Shown here in pieces: positions 44,118 to 52,463 of a DNA stretch of 64,000 nucleotides. The notes under the pieces are model-generated. The model was not told the DNA's origin, ran no database searches, and saw nothing but the letters and a program-made list of their open reading frames with translations. Every line of letters begins with the position of its first letter. The stretch's first letter is position 1. The translations under genes were made by a program, and so were the position numbers. Origin of the DNA: Cytobacillus sp. IB215665 (GTDB lineage Bacteria; Bacillota; Bacilli; Bacillales; SM2101); NCBI RefSeq assembly GCF_033963835.1, contig NZ_JAXBME010000005.1:62001-126000 (forward strand), in the 5' to 3' direction.

Positions 44118-45152
44118 ATGACCTTACAAAAGAGCATGAAAAATTTGAGAAAACAAGTTTCTCCTTTTGAGAAGTCGACTACAGCAAAAAGTGTGTGGCA
44201 GATAATAAATACAATTGGACCATTTCTTATCTTATGGTATCTCGCATATATAAGCCTTTCAGTATCTTATTTGTTAGCACTCGTTCCTATTGTGCTAGCT
44301 GCAGGATTTTTAGTAAGGGTTTTCATTATTTTCCATGATTGTACACACCATTCGTTTTTTAAAAATCGTCGTGTCAATCGCTTGCTCGGGACAATTACAG
44401 GAGTTATCACGTTATTTCCGTTTGATAAATGGGGGCATGAGCATTCCGTTCATCATGCTACAAGTGGAAATTTAGACAAACGTGGGACAGGGGATATATG
44501 GACTCTTACGGTAGATGAATATGTAGCAGCGCCATTTAGAACTCGTTTAGCTTATCGTCTATTTAGAAATCCGTTCGTTATGTTTATATTAGGTCCAATT
44601 TACGTTTTTCTTTTGACAAATAGATTTAACCGCAAAGGCGCGAGAAAGAAAGAGCGCATGAATACTTATTTAACAAATATCCTTATCGCTGCTCTGATAG
44701 GATTGTTATGCTGGGCAATAGGATGGCAATCATTTCTAATCATACATGGTTCCATTTTCATGATCTCAGGTTCAGCAGGTATTTGGCTCTTTTATGTACA
44801 ACATACATTTGAACAATCGTATTTTGAAAAAGATCAAGAATGGGAATATGTACTTGCAGCAGTAGAAGGCAGCTCGTTTTATAAACTTCCAAAAGTTTTA
44901 CAATTCCTTACTGGTAATATAGGCTACCATCACGTTCATCATTTAAGTCCAAGAGTACCAAACTATGAATTAGAGAAGGCACACAACAATACTAAGCCTT
45001 TAGAAAATGTTCCAACTATAACAATGGCGAAAAGTGTACAGTCTTTAAAGTATCGTTTATGGGATGAGCAAGGCAAGGATTTTGTTACTTTCAAGGAAGC
45101 AAAACAGTTAATGAAAAAAAGCCTGGCTGTTCAAGTAAAGCCTGAACTTTAA
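44118..45152 (+). CDS. des: Acyl-lipid desaturase Des
   Basis: A 344-residue integral membrane fatty-acid desaturase (B. subtilis Des is about 350 residues). It inserts cis double bonds into the acyl chains of membrane phospholipids to restore fluidity in the cold. The three histidine boxes of the di-iron site are present: HDCTHH near residues 74-79, HEHSVHH near 110-116 and HHVHH near 276-280. Hydrophobic spans lie around 31-70, 150-168 and 185-225. The desKR genes that follow des in B. subtilis are not here; a strong terminator comes next. The upstream repeated boxes suggest regulation by a response regulator encoded elsewhere. Confidence 0.9.
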   Translation: MTLQKSMKNLRKQVSPFEKSTTAKSVWQIINTIGPFLILWYLAYISLSVSYLLALVPIVLAAGFLVRVFIIFHDCTHHSFFKNRRVNRLLGTITGVITLFPFDKWGHEHSVHHATSGNLDKRGTGDIWTLTVDEYVAAPFRTRLAYRLFRNPFVMFILGPIYVFLLTNRFNRKGARKKERMNTYLTNILIAALIGLLCWAIGWQSFLIIHGSIFMISGSAGIWLFYVQHTFEQSYFEKDQEWEYVLAAVEGSSFYKLPKVLQFLTGNIGYHHVHHLSPRVPNYELEKAHNNTKPLENVPTITMAKSVQSLKYRLWDEQGKDFVTFKEAKQLMKKSLAVQVKPEL

Positions 45153-45366
45153 GTCTATTCGATCTAAATATAAGAGCGTGTTATTAAACGAAATTCTTGA
45201 AACTATAAAATAGCTTAATCATTACAAATGGGTCTTATCTAAACTTTGTTGCTATAGTTTCTAAAATAAGATAAAACTTCGTTTTACTCGAAGAAAAGCT
45301 GCCCAAAAACCTAGTTATATATATGTTTAATTTTGTACGAAAAGTAACTAAATGTAGCATTCAACA

Positions 45367-45400
45367 AGCGCTCGGAAAAATATCCGAGCGCTTTTCTTTT
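45367..45400 (+). terminator. Terminator downstream of des
   Basis: A perfect 10-bp stem AGCGCTCGGA / TCCGAGCGCT with a six-base loop is followed by TTTCTTTTT. Confidence 0.88.
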
Positions 45401-45401
45401 T

Positions 45402-45512
45402 AAGGCTCTTTTCGTAACCATTGGTGTACAGAAGATAAGGTGACACAAACGTTAGTTGTGTACTTGTTTACTTCGTAATACGAAAAACAACGATCAATGC
45501 GAAAATAGCTTT
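45402..45512. repeat. MITE-like repeat, copy 3 (reverse, 111 bp)
   Basis: It begins AAGGCTCTTTTCGTAACC and ends ACAACGATCAATGCGAAAAT then AGCTTT, the family in reverse orientation with a shortened middle. The flanking CTTTTTAA and TTTTTTAA look like an imperfect 8-bp duplication. It is directly appended to the des terminator. Confidence 0.75.
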
Positions 45513-45704
45513 TTTAAATATATAAGCAGGACTTGGATAGTTCCTTATAGGTTAGGCATCCACCTTTTTGTTGCATAATTTACCTTTTTAATATTTAAAA
45601 CGGGTGTTTATCCATTTGTAGAGAAGTTTTCAAGTGCACTTATATGGGATTTATTATAAAAAAAATTATATAATAATAAAGGTGAGCATAAGTCGTCGTA
45701 GCTG

Positions 45705-45996
45705 GTGTGTGTTTTTTTACCATTTTTATCAAATTTCACTTTGCTTCATTTCATTGTTTCTTCAATCGTCCAAACCTTCGGTTTGAAAAATTACAAACCA
45801 CTAACTTTCCCCATTGGTATCATCCTCATTTTCCTTGCAACTTTGCTAGTGCCGAATATGGCATATTTAGTCGTTTTTGATGCATCTACATGGATTTCAA
45901 TTGCTATAAGCATTTGGATTGTTCATCCCTCTCAGCATTTATGTTGTGCATAAAATAAAAGAAATGAATAAGCGCTATAAAATACTGAACAGGTAG
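45705..45996 (+). pseudogene. C-terminal remnant of a GerKB/GerAB-family germinant receptor subunit
   Basis: The frame reads LLHFIVSSIVQTFGLKNYKP, then LTFPIGIILIFLATLLVPNM and VVFDASTWISIAI. After a one-base shift near 45925 it ends IKEMNKRYKILNR at a TAG (45994-45996). The order of hydrophobic spans and the IP-x(n)-VFDAST-like block match the end of the endospore GerB-type (amino-acid permease-like) germination proteins. The first 250 residues are missing and no GerA/GerC partners are nearby. Confidence 0.6.
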
Positions 45997-46073
45997 TGGA
46001 GACGTTGTATAAAAAGGAATTATCACTAAAACAACGAATTATTACATAAGTTCTTTTAGTGGAGGAGATTTAG

Positions 46074-46613
46074 GTGTTATTTCAAAAAGGGAAGTTAAAA
46101 GTTCGTCAACTAGAATTAAAAGATAATATATTATTAGCTAAATGGCTTTCTAACCCTATCGTTCTCAAATATTATGAAGGCAGAGATAACCCATTTAATG
46201 TTGAAAAAGTAAACATGAAGTTTTATAACAGGCTTAACGGTGTAACAGGTTGTATCGTAGAGTTTGAAGGAGTTGAGATTGGCTACATTCAATTTTATGA
46301 ATTAGATGATGAAACAAGAAAAGCTTACGATTATGTAGAAATTAGTGAACGTATTTATGGTATGGATCAGTTTATTGGAGAAGTAGAATACTGGAATAAA
46401 GGTATTGGTACGCTGCTCGTACGGTCTATGGTCAAGTTCTTATGTGAAATAAAGCAAGCACATAGAGTAGTAATGGATCCTCAAACGTGGAATGACAGAG
46501 CCATTCGTTGTTATGAAAAATGTGGTTTTAACAAGGTGAAAATGTTACCTAAACATGAATTCCATGAAGGCGAGTATCGAGACTGCTGGCTAATTGAATA
46601 TAAACATAATTAA
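46074..46613 (+). CDS. GNAT acetyltransferase, AAC(6')-like
   Basis: A 179-residue acetyltransferase with a GTG start at 46074, seven bases after GGAGGAG. It shares the landmarks of aminoglycoside 6'-N-acetyltransferase-like GNATs: GYIQFYELDDE, GMDQFIGEVEYWNKGIGTLL for acetyl-CoA binding, VVMDPQTWNDRAIRCYEKCG and the terminal LPKHEFHEGEYRDCWLIEY. Chromosomal proteins of this kind often do not confer measurable resistance; the natural substrate is unknown. It stands alone between a GerKB remnant and a MITE copy. Confidence 0.75.
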   Translation: MLFQKGKLKVRQLELKDNILLAKWLSNPIVLKYYEGRDNPFNVEKVNMKFYNRLNGVTGCIVEFEGVEIGYIQFYELDDETRKAYDYVEISERIYGMDQFIGEVEYWNKGIGTLLVRSMVKFLCEIKQAHRVVMDPQTWNDRAIRCYEKCGFNKVKMLPKHEFHEGEYRDCWLIEYKHN

Positions 46614-46620
46614 GACTAGT

Positions 46621-46822
46621 AGACTCTTTTTGTTAACTTTGGTGCTATTGTTACTAAAGGCTCTCTTAGTAGACTCTGTTGCTATTATTACCAATTTAGC
46701 ACCATAAAAAGTGGTTTTATATTAGTCATTGTTGTACAGAAGAAAAGATGCCACCAACGCTAGATGTATAAGTATTTATATCTAAGGCCGAAAAACAACA
46801 ATCAATGCGAAGACGGCCTATT
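46621..46822. repeat. MITE-like repeats, copy 4 plus nested end fragment
   Basis: A full-length copy in reverse orientation spans about 46657-46822 (start AAAGGCTCTCTTAGTAGACT, end ACAACAATCAATGCGAAGAC). Just before it, 46621-46655 (GACTCTTTTTGTTAACTTTG then TGCTATTGTTAC) is a second copy of the same end, as if one element had inserted into or beside another. Confidence 0.6.
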
Positions 46823-47048
46823 ATCAAAGGTTTTTTCCATGTTTTCAGTGTCGTTATATTGACGGAATTACAACAGCAAATGGTAGTTAAATAAGATTGT
46901 CATCTTATAAATGGAAGAGAAGATGTGGCAAAATCATTTTAATCAAGTAGCAGTTTTTATAAGCATCTGGGAGAAAACGAGTATAATATGTTAGACGAAT
47001 AATATGGCAATAGAATCTAATAAATGTGATCGCAAATGGAGGAAGGAC

Positions 47049-47318
47049 ATGTCTATTACTTATCTAGGTATTTTAGCAGGTATATTAACGAGTTGTGCAT
47101 TTATTCCACAGGCTATTAAAGTATTGTTAACAAATAGAACACAAGATATATCAATTTTAATGTATAGTTCTTTTACCTTGGGAGTGTTTATTTGGGCAAT
47201 ATATGGATTCATCATAGGAGATTTAGCAATTATATTAACAAACATTGTTACGTTCATTCCAGCTGTACTCATTTTAGTACTTACGGTTAAGAATAATCGT
47301 AAGAAAACTAATAACTAA
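47049..47318 (+). CDS. SemiSWEET-type sugar transporter (PQ-loop/MtN3)
   Basis: An 89-residue membrane protein with three hydrophobic helices (YLGILAGILTSCAFIPQAIK, SILMYSSFTLGVFIWAIYGF, AIILTNIVTFIPAVLILVL) and the P-Q motif in the first, the minimal SemiSWEET triple-helix bundle that dimerises to move sugars across the membrane. ATG 47049 follows GGAGGAAGG; the frame from 47004 lacks an RBS. It is monocistronic; the substrate is not known. Confidence 0.85.
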   Translation: MSITYLGILAGILTSCAFIPQAIKVLLTNRTQDISILMYSSFTLGVFIWAIYGFIIGDLAIILTNIVTFIPAVLILVLTVKNNRKKTNN

Positions 47319-47571
47319 TTTGTAATCACAGGATAATGATTTATTAGGTATGAAATCGATTTTTTTCATGATAGTTATTTTTAAGCGAATTTCACGACAT
47401 CTTTACTACTCATATAAAAGCTATTTAACTGATTTATTGATTGCTGTTATTCCACTGCCTGGTTGTATCAATTAAGTATCGTTCTTTATCACGATGACAA
47501 TCATTCATTTTGCTGAGTAGTAGCAAAGATTACGCAAAGGGCCAAAAAATTTAAAGATGGGAGCATCTGTA

Positions 47572-48675
47572 ATGAGTGAAATGAATCCTTTACTGGAAGC
47601 TTATAACGAAACAGCATATCAAATAGGAGGCCATGGCAAAAGAGATATACGAGTTTTAAAGGAATCTTTTAAAGATATTGCCGAAGGGCTTGAGAGTGAT
47701 ATTTATGGAAAAGGTAAAATAATTGAAAATTTTGAAGTGAAAATGGCAAAGTATTTAGGGAAAGAATCAGCTGTGTTTTTTCCAAGTGGAACGATGGCAC
47801 AACAGATCGCATTAAGACTATGGTGTGATCATAAAGGGCTAAAAAAAGTTGGTTATCATCCATTATGTCATTTAGAAATTCATGAAGAGGATGGGTTGAA
47901 AGAATTACACCATATTGAACCTGTGTTATTAGCGGATAAAGATAGACTCATTACTTTGGAGGATATTATAAGCATTGATGAGGAAATTGCTTGCGTATTG
48001 TTAGAGCTACCTCAACGTGAGATTGGGGGCCAATTACCAGATTATAAAACACTAGAATCTATTTCTCTATACTGTAGAAATAACGGGATTAAGCTACATT
48101 TAGACGGAGCTAGATTATTTGAAATTCTTCCGTACTACGAGAAGACTGCAGCTGAAATTTGTAGTCTTTTTGATAGTGTTTATGTGTCTCTTTATAAGGG
48201 GATTGGTGGGATTGCTGGAGCCATCCTTGCAGGTGATAACAAATTTACTGAGGATTCGAAAGTTTGGAAAAGACGTCACGGTGGCGACTTAATTAGCTTA
48301 TATCCTTATATCATTAGTGCTGATTATTATTTTAATGAGCGTATACATAAAATGGGAGAGTATTTTGAAGCCACAAAGAAGCTTGCAGGAATTATTAATG
48401 AATGCGACTTTATCTCAACTAGACCACTCAATCCGGTTTCTAATATGTTCCATGTGCATGTTGATGTGCCAAAAGATGTAATTACACCAATACTAGTCTC
48501 AATATATAGTGAGGCGCAAGTTGGTTTAACGAGCTATGTAAAAGAATCACTAAACAATACATGTTATTTCGAGGTAAGCATTGGAGATAGGTTTAACAAT
48601 ATACCATCAGAGGAAGTTGAAAAAGCATTTCGGATGCTTGATGAACAATGTCAGACCGTACAAGGTAAGGATTAG
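47572..48675 (+). CDS. Threonine aldolase-family PLP enzyme
   Basis: A 367-residue fold-type I PLP enzyme of the beta-eliminating lyase/low-specificity threonine aldolase family. It has the substrate-binding FFPSGTMAQQIALRLWC block, HLDGARLFE with the cofactor aspartate, and SLYKGIGG with the Schiff-base lysine. It should cleave L-threonine or allo-threonine to glycine and acetaldehyde, or a related beta-hydroxy amino acid. ATG 47572 follows GGGAG at eight bases and is preferred to the ATG at 47557. Near residues 73-100 the sequence is less typical (HPLCHLEIHEEDG), so specificity may differ from canonical enzymes. Confidence 0.8.
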   Translation: MSEMNPLLEAYNETAYQIGGHGKRDIRVLKESFKDIAEGLESDIYGKGKIIENFEVKMAKYLGKESAVFFPSGTMAQQIALRLWCDHKGLKKVGYHPLCHLEIHEEDGLKELHHIEPVLLADKDRLITLEDIISIDEEIACVLLELPQREIGGQLPDYKTLESISLYCRNNGIKLHLDGARLFEILPYYEKTAAEICSLFDSVYVSLYKGIGGIAGAILAGDNKFTEDSKVWKRRHGGDLISLYPYIISADYYFNERIHKMGEYFEATKKLAGIINECDFISTRPLNPVSNMFHVHVDVPKDVITPILVSIYSEAQVGLTSYVKESLNNTCYFEVSIGDRFNNIPSEEVEKAFRMLDEQCQTVQGKD

Positions 48676-48758
48676 TATTTGTTTAGTTGAGGAAAGACTC
48701 ACTTGTCATCTACATAGTGCAGGTTATTTTAGTTGTGGATGATGAACTCTTTTGGGGT

Positions 48759-48801
48759 GTTTACATCTATTGAATACCGGTAAAAAAGTTAGGATGTAAA
48801 C
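48759..48801. promoter_or_regulatory. Spaced inverted repeat GTTTACATC/GATGTAAAC
   Basis: A 9-bp inverted repeat with a 25-bp spacer lies in the region between the aldolase and the acyltransferase genes. It could be an operator or an mRNA hairpin before the acyltransferase gene. No T-run follows. Confidence 0.3.
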
Positions 48802-48926
48802 GCTTCATTCTACAATCGTTTTAAATATCCAATAAATTGTTAAGACTTATGAGCAAATCTATATATATAAATAATAGGTAGGAGGTATATACTAGAAGCA
48901 TAGATTTCTAGGAGTGAGTGATTAAC

Positions 48927-50135
48927 ATGTCTCAGATTATAAATCACCAACGAAAAGCTTCAGAAGTAAATATTATAAAAAGTTTAGCTTTCTTAGCTGT
49001 CGTTTTCCAAAGTTCGTTGATCTTTGCGGTAGATCAAGGGAATATTTCACCTGAAGAAACAGTTATGATTGGTATGTTATTTAACTTCGTAAAGTTTTCT
49101 GCACCAGTTTTTATTTTCGTAACTGGATTTCACTTAATATATCATCATAAACAGCAGGTGAAGTATGCATCTTACATTACTCAGAAGTGGTCAGAGTTAA
49201 TAGTACCATATTTATTTTGGTCGGCTATTTATGTGATTTCCTTCACAAACTTTACTAGTACTTCAACACTTACATTAAGTGAAATGATAAAATTGACATT
49301 TACAGGGTCAGCTGCTCCGCATTTATGGTATGTGGTGATGGTGTTTCAATTTCACCTAGTATTTCCACTACTCTTTGTGATATTTCAGTGGCTGGATAAG
49401 AAATTCTCATCTGCGAAGCTTATTGCTTTTACAGTTGGTTGCGTTGCAGTAAGTTATTTATTGCTTATGTGGTTGTCATCTCGATTTATATTTAATGGTA
49501 ATTTGTTAACAGACGTGGCGTGGTTAAAGTATACAGACAGAAGTTTGTTATTTTATTCTTTTTATTTCTTCCTAGGTGGATTAGTTGCATTAAAACTTAC
49601 TGCATGGAGAAAATTTGTTTCAAAATATGTAGCATTAAACACTTTTATTTTTTTAGGTTTATTTATTGTGGTAGGTTATGAATTAGTAGCATTTAATGGT
49701 GTTACACAAATTGATTTACAAGCATCAACATATTTAAAGCCATCTATGTTTTTGTATGTCGTTTCAGAAATTATTTTATTATATGGATTGTCCATGATCA
49801 TTGTTCAAACGAGAACATTTTTATACAAATTGTTAGCATTTATAGGAAAGTTTACGTATGGTTCGTATTTAGCTCATTTGTTTTTCCTAGAACTAGTCGT
49901 TACTTTTATTGAGAACAATCATATTACAGGTCATTATATTTCTTTAAGTATAGCAATTTTTATTATAACAACAGTTTTATCTATAGGGTTTTCTTTTATC
50001 TTTAGCCACCTGCCATTTGCAATGGCAATTATCGGACCATTTGAAAAGGCGAATTGGAGTTTGCCTGCATTAATTGGTCAGCTATTACCGAAAGAAAAAC
50101 CTGTTTATAGTAAAAGCCTTAAAGGGCGAGACTAA
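48927..50135 (+). CDS. Acyltransferase-3 family membrane protein
   Basis: A 402-residue polytopic membrane protein with about ten hydrophobic segments and the AT3/OafA-IcaC layout: N-terminal EVNIIKSLAFLAVVFQSSLI, PVFIFVTGFHLIYHH, PYLFWSAIYV, HLWYVVMVFQFHLVFPLLF and the terminal GKFTYGSYLAHLFFLE. Such proteins acetylate or succinylate cell-surface polysaccharides using cytoplasmic acyl-CoA. The ATG at 48927 follows GGAGTGAGT; the GTG at 48918 is too close to it. No polysaccharide genes are adjacent, so the acceptor is unknown. Confidence 0.8.
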   Translation: MSQIINHQRKASEVNIIKSLAFLAVVFQSSLIFAVDQGNISPEETVMIGMLFNFVKFSAPVFIFVTGFHLIYHHKQQVKYASYITQKWSELIVPYLFWSAIYVISFTNFTSTSTLTLSEMIKLTFTGSAAPHLWYVVMVFQFHLVFPLLFVIFQWLDKKFSSAKLIAFTVGCVAVSYLLLMWLSSRFIFNGNLLTDVAWLKYTDRSLLFYSFYFFLGGLVALKLTAWRKFVSKYVALNTFIFLGLFIVVGYELVAFNGVTQIDLQASTYLKPSMFLYVVSEIILLYGLSMIIVQTRTFLYKLLAFIGKFTYGSYLAHLFFLELVVTFIENNHITGHYISLSIAIFIITTVLSIGFSFIFSHLPFAMAIIGPFEKANWSLPALIGQLLPKEKPVYSKSLKGRD

Positions 50136-50304
50136 GTGGAGAATCCTATTCCTTTACATTAATCCTTTAATCGGGTTGTATCTAATCAATAAGAAAAAAG
50201 GGGGCTCGTATAGAGCTACCCCTCGCCTTAACAATATATCTTTACTTCCTGATTTTTTTCTTTACTTTTAATACTTACGGAATTTCCCAGTGTTAAACAA
50301 TTGG

Positions 50305-50949
50305 CTATTTACCCCTTCCTTTTATTCCAAACTCCAATGCAAACCATTCTGCAAAACGCTCTCTTTGTTCATAGTTCTTATGCTTAATATCATGTGATAT
50401 ATTCTCAATGTGATGTCCAAGCTCATGGAACAATACATCATTTAAATAAAAAGAATGTATAGATTTTTCATCAAATTGCAGTCGCCATTTTGAATCTTCT
50501 GCAATCCAAGTAGCACCATGCCTTTCATAGCTTAAACGAATTGATGGTTTTGGCATCGTGTTATACCATAAGCATTTTGTCTTTGGGAAGGGAAAAAGAA
50601 AAATCGCTTTATAATGATCATGATAAGTACCAAACCTTAGTTCACTAAACTGCTTCTGTTTATGAGTGCCGCCACATAGAAATATTCCTCGTAAATCACT
50701 TAAGAATTTTGAAGGTACAGAGTCAATGACTTTTTTTATATTTTTTTCGTTGATTGGATGGAAAAATTCATTGATTGGATGATACCTTTTAATAAATGTT
50801 CCTTTTTGGTTATTAAGTGATTTAGTGTTTTCCTTAACAATTTTGGATATTTCAGTACTGTAGGGTGAATAAGGGGTAAGGTTAGTAAATTTTTGTTCAC
50901 TCCAAGCACCATTTCTTAACCCGTTAGAAAACGCTCGAATTTTACGCAT
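50305..50949 (-). CDS. HELGHH metalloprotein of unknown family
   Basis: A 214-residue soluble protein with a gluzincin-like zinc motif HELGHH (near residues 176-181) and a downstream RERFAEWFA that could supply the third ligand Glu. A local duplication YHPINEFFHPINE is seen near residue 57. No signal peptide. Similar HELGH proteins include peptidases that cleave repressors and others of unknown role; the family here was not recognised. It is monocistronic, flanked on the 5' side by a MITE copy at 50999. Confidence 0.65.
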   Translation of the reverse strand: MRKIRAFSNGLRNGAWSEQKFTNLTPYSPYSTEISKIVKENTKSLNNQKGTFIKRYHPINEFFHPINEKNIKKVIDSVPSKFLSDLRGIFLCGGTHKQKQFSELRFGTYHDHYKAIFLFPFPKTKCLWYNTMPKPSIRLSYERHGATWIAEDSKWRLQFDEKSIHSFYLNDVLFHELGHHIENISHDIKHKNYEQRERFAEWFALEFGIKGRGK

Positions 50950-50998
50950 AAAAAATCCCCCACATTATCATAATCATTTATAAGGGTTGTCTTTCATT

Positions 50999-51165
50999 TA
51001 GGTTGTTTTCGCATTGATTGTTGCTTTGCGTTCAAAGGTATAGTCACGTATACACCCAGCGTTCGTGGCATCTTTTCTATTTATACAATTATTGAACTCT
51101 CATAAAACTCATCATACTGTCGAATCTTAGTGAAAATAACAACAAAGTTTACGAAAAGAGCCTTT
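50999..51165. repeat. MITE-like repeat, copy 5 (167 bp, well preserved)
   Basis: The left end GGTTGTTTTCGCATTGATTG and the right end CAACAAAGTTTACGAAAAGA then GCC form a clear terminal inverted repeat. The flanks TTCATTTA and TTTATTTA agree at seven of eight positions as a target duplication. It is non-coding. Confidence 0.85.
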
Positions 51166-51251
51166 ATTTAAAATGTTATTTTAAGTAACTTAAGGATATA
51201 TTTTCTTATTGTTAATGGTAACAGAAACAAAAATTTTTAGCTCTAGTTTTG

Positions 51252-51303
51252 TTGACAAATATTTATCCTAATGTTAGGATAAAAACATCCTAAAGTTAGG
51301 ATA
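51252..51303 (+). promoter_or_regulatory. marR-doxX promoter with two MarR operators
   Basis: TTGACA at 51252-51257 and TAGGAT at 51275-51280 have a 17-bp spacer. The perfect 18-bp palindrome TATCCTAATGTTAGGATA (51264-51281) covers the spacer and -10, and a near copy CATCCTAAAGTTAGGATA lies at 51286-51303. Binding of the MarR protein encoded just downstream would block the promoter, a textbook autorepression layout. Confidence 0.7.
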
Positions 51304-51429
51304 AATAATTATAGGATAACTAATACATGATTTAACTCGTTATAAAGAGAAAGTAATAAAGGAGTCAAATATTCACACTGTTCTTATGTTGATTCTTATT
51401 TATTCCAATGATAAAAGGAGATGGAAATC

Positions 51430-51876
51430 ATGTTTCAAGGAGATGATCAAAGTGAACTTGATCTAAGGTTGTTTCGCGTTTGGATGAAATCCTTTAATAC
51501 TGTATTCAAAAACATTAGCTTAGATATAGACAGTTACGGAATTAGTCATGAACAATTTATGATTCTTGAGCTTCTGTATAGTAAAGGTCCACATCCTGTT
51601 CAAAAGATTAGCGAAACTTTTTCTATTCCAAGTGGGAGTATCACATATGTTGTAGATAAGCTTGAAAAGAAAGACATGGTCAAAAGAGAACCAATTCCTT
51701 CAGATAGAAGAGCGTTCAATGTTACGTTAACAGAAAAAGGAAGGGAATTATTTGATACGATATTTCCGAAACACGTTGAAACAATTTCTCAAAATCTATC
51801 GTTTGTTACGAACGATGAGAAACAACAGTTAATTGAATTATTAAAGAAAATTGGTTTCGGTGCACAAGAATTATAA
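51430..51876 (+). CDS. MarR-family transcriptional repressor
   Basis: A 148-residue winged-helix regulator: HEQFMILELLYSKGPHPVQK, IPSGSITYVVDKLEKKDMV recognition helix, REPIPSDRRAFNVTLTEKG wing. It resembles the YkvE/MhqR/OhrR-type repressors that respond to quinones or oxidants. ATG 51430 lies nine bases after AAAGGAG and is better placed than ATG 51421. The gene is first in a two-gene operon with doxX, under a promoter with two palindromes that likely bind this protein. No conserved redox cysteine is present, so a ligand-binding mechanism is more likely than thiol oxidation. Confidence 0.85.
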   Translation: MFQGDDQSELDLRLFRVWMKSFNTVFKNISLDIDSYGISHEQFMILELLYSKGPHPVQKISETFSIPSGSITYVVDKLEKKDMVKREPIPSDRRAFNVTLTEKGRELFDTIFPKHVETISQNLSFVTNDEKQQLIELLKKIGFGAQEL

Positions 51877-51900
51877 AAAACAAAGGGAGAGTGTAAATAT

Positions 51901-52254
51901 ATGAAATGGGTTACTCGTATTATTCAAGGATTACTTGCAGTAGCATTTATTTTATCTGGTGTAATGAAATTTGTAGGTGGTGCAGAACAACTTGAACAGA
52001 TGGCAGGGGGATTCGGATATGCTGTCGGGTTTATGTACTTTATTGCCGCTTGTGAAATTTTAGGAGGGATTGGGCTTATTGTTGGATACTGGAAATCAAC
52101 AATTGCTTTACTTGCTTCAACTGGATTAGTCATTCTTATGGGAGGGGCTGTATTTTCGCATTTAAATGCAGGCCAAGGTATGGGTGCAGCAATGCCTTCT
52201 TTAGTTCTCTTTATTTTAGGATTAGTTGTACTTATTGGTAAGGTGAAAAAATAA
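51901..52254 (+). CDS. DoxX family membrane protein
   Basis: A 117-residue protein with four hydrophobic segments and the DoxX/DoxD-like signature QGLLAVAFILSGVMKFVGG followed by CEILGGIGLIVG. In Bacillus, DoxX paralogues under MarR-type repressors belong to quinone or electrophile detoxification operons. It starts 25 bases after marR behind AAAGGGAG and ends at a terminator. Confidence 0.85.
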   Translation: MKWVTRIIQGLLAVAFILSGVMKFVGGAEQLEQMAGGFGYAVGFMYFIAACEILGGIGLIVGYWKSTIALLASTGLVILMGGAVFSHLNAGQGMGAAMPSLVLFILGLVVLIGKVKK

Positions 52255-52265
52255 ATACAATTGAG

Positions 52266-52302
52266 AACACACGACATTTTTAACATGTCGTGTGTTTGTT
52301 TA
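52266..52302 (+). terminator. Terminator after doxX
   Basis: An 11-bp stem AACACACGACA / TGTCGTGTGTT is followed by TGTTTAACT. Confidence 0.8.
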
Positions 52303-52400
52303 ACTAATTCTACTGTCATTTGAATTTGTGCACTATTTATTTCTCTAATGACTATAAAAAACATATAATACATATCGTTGACTCAAATGTAATTAAAAAA

Positions 52401-52424
52401 TCAACAAAGTTTACGAAAAGAGCT
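52401..52424 (+). repeat. Isolated MITE end fragment
   Basis: TCAACAAAGTTTACGAAAAG followed by AGCT is identical to the right end of the MITE-like family, without a matching left end nearby. Confidence 0.5.
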
Positions 52425-52463
52425 TTAAATAGCAACAAGCGTAGTTTAATTAATACTTACAGA

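Noticed and set aside
50074-50271. 65-codon ORF overlapping the end of the acyltransferase
   Set aside because: It overlaps the acyltransferase gene in another frame, lacks an RBS and has no family.
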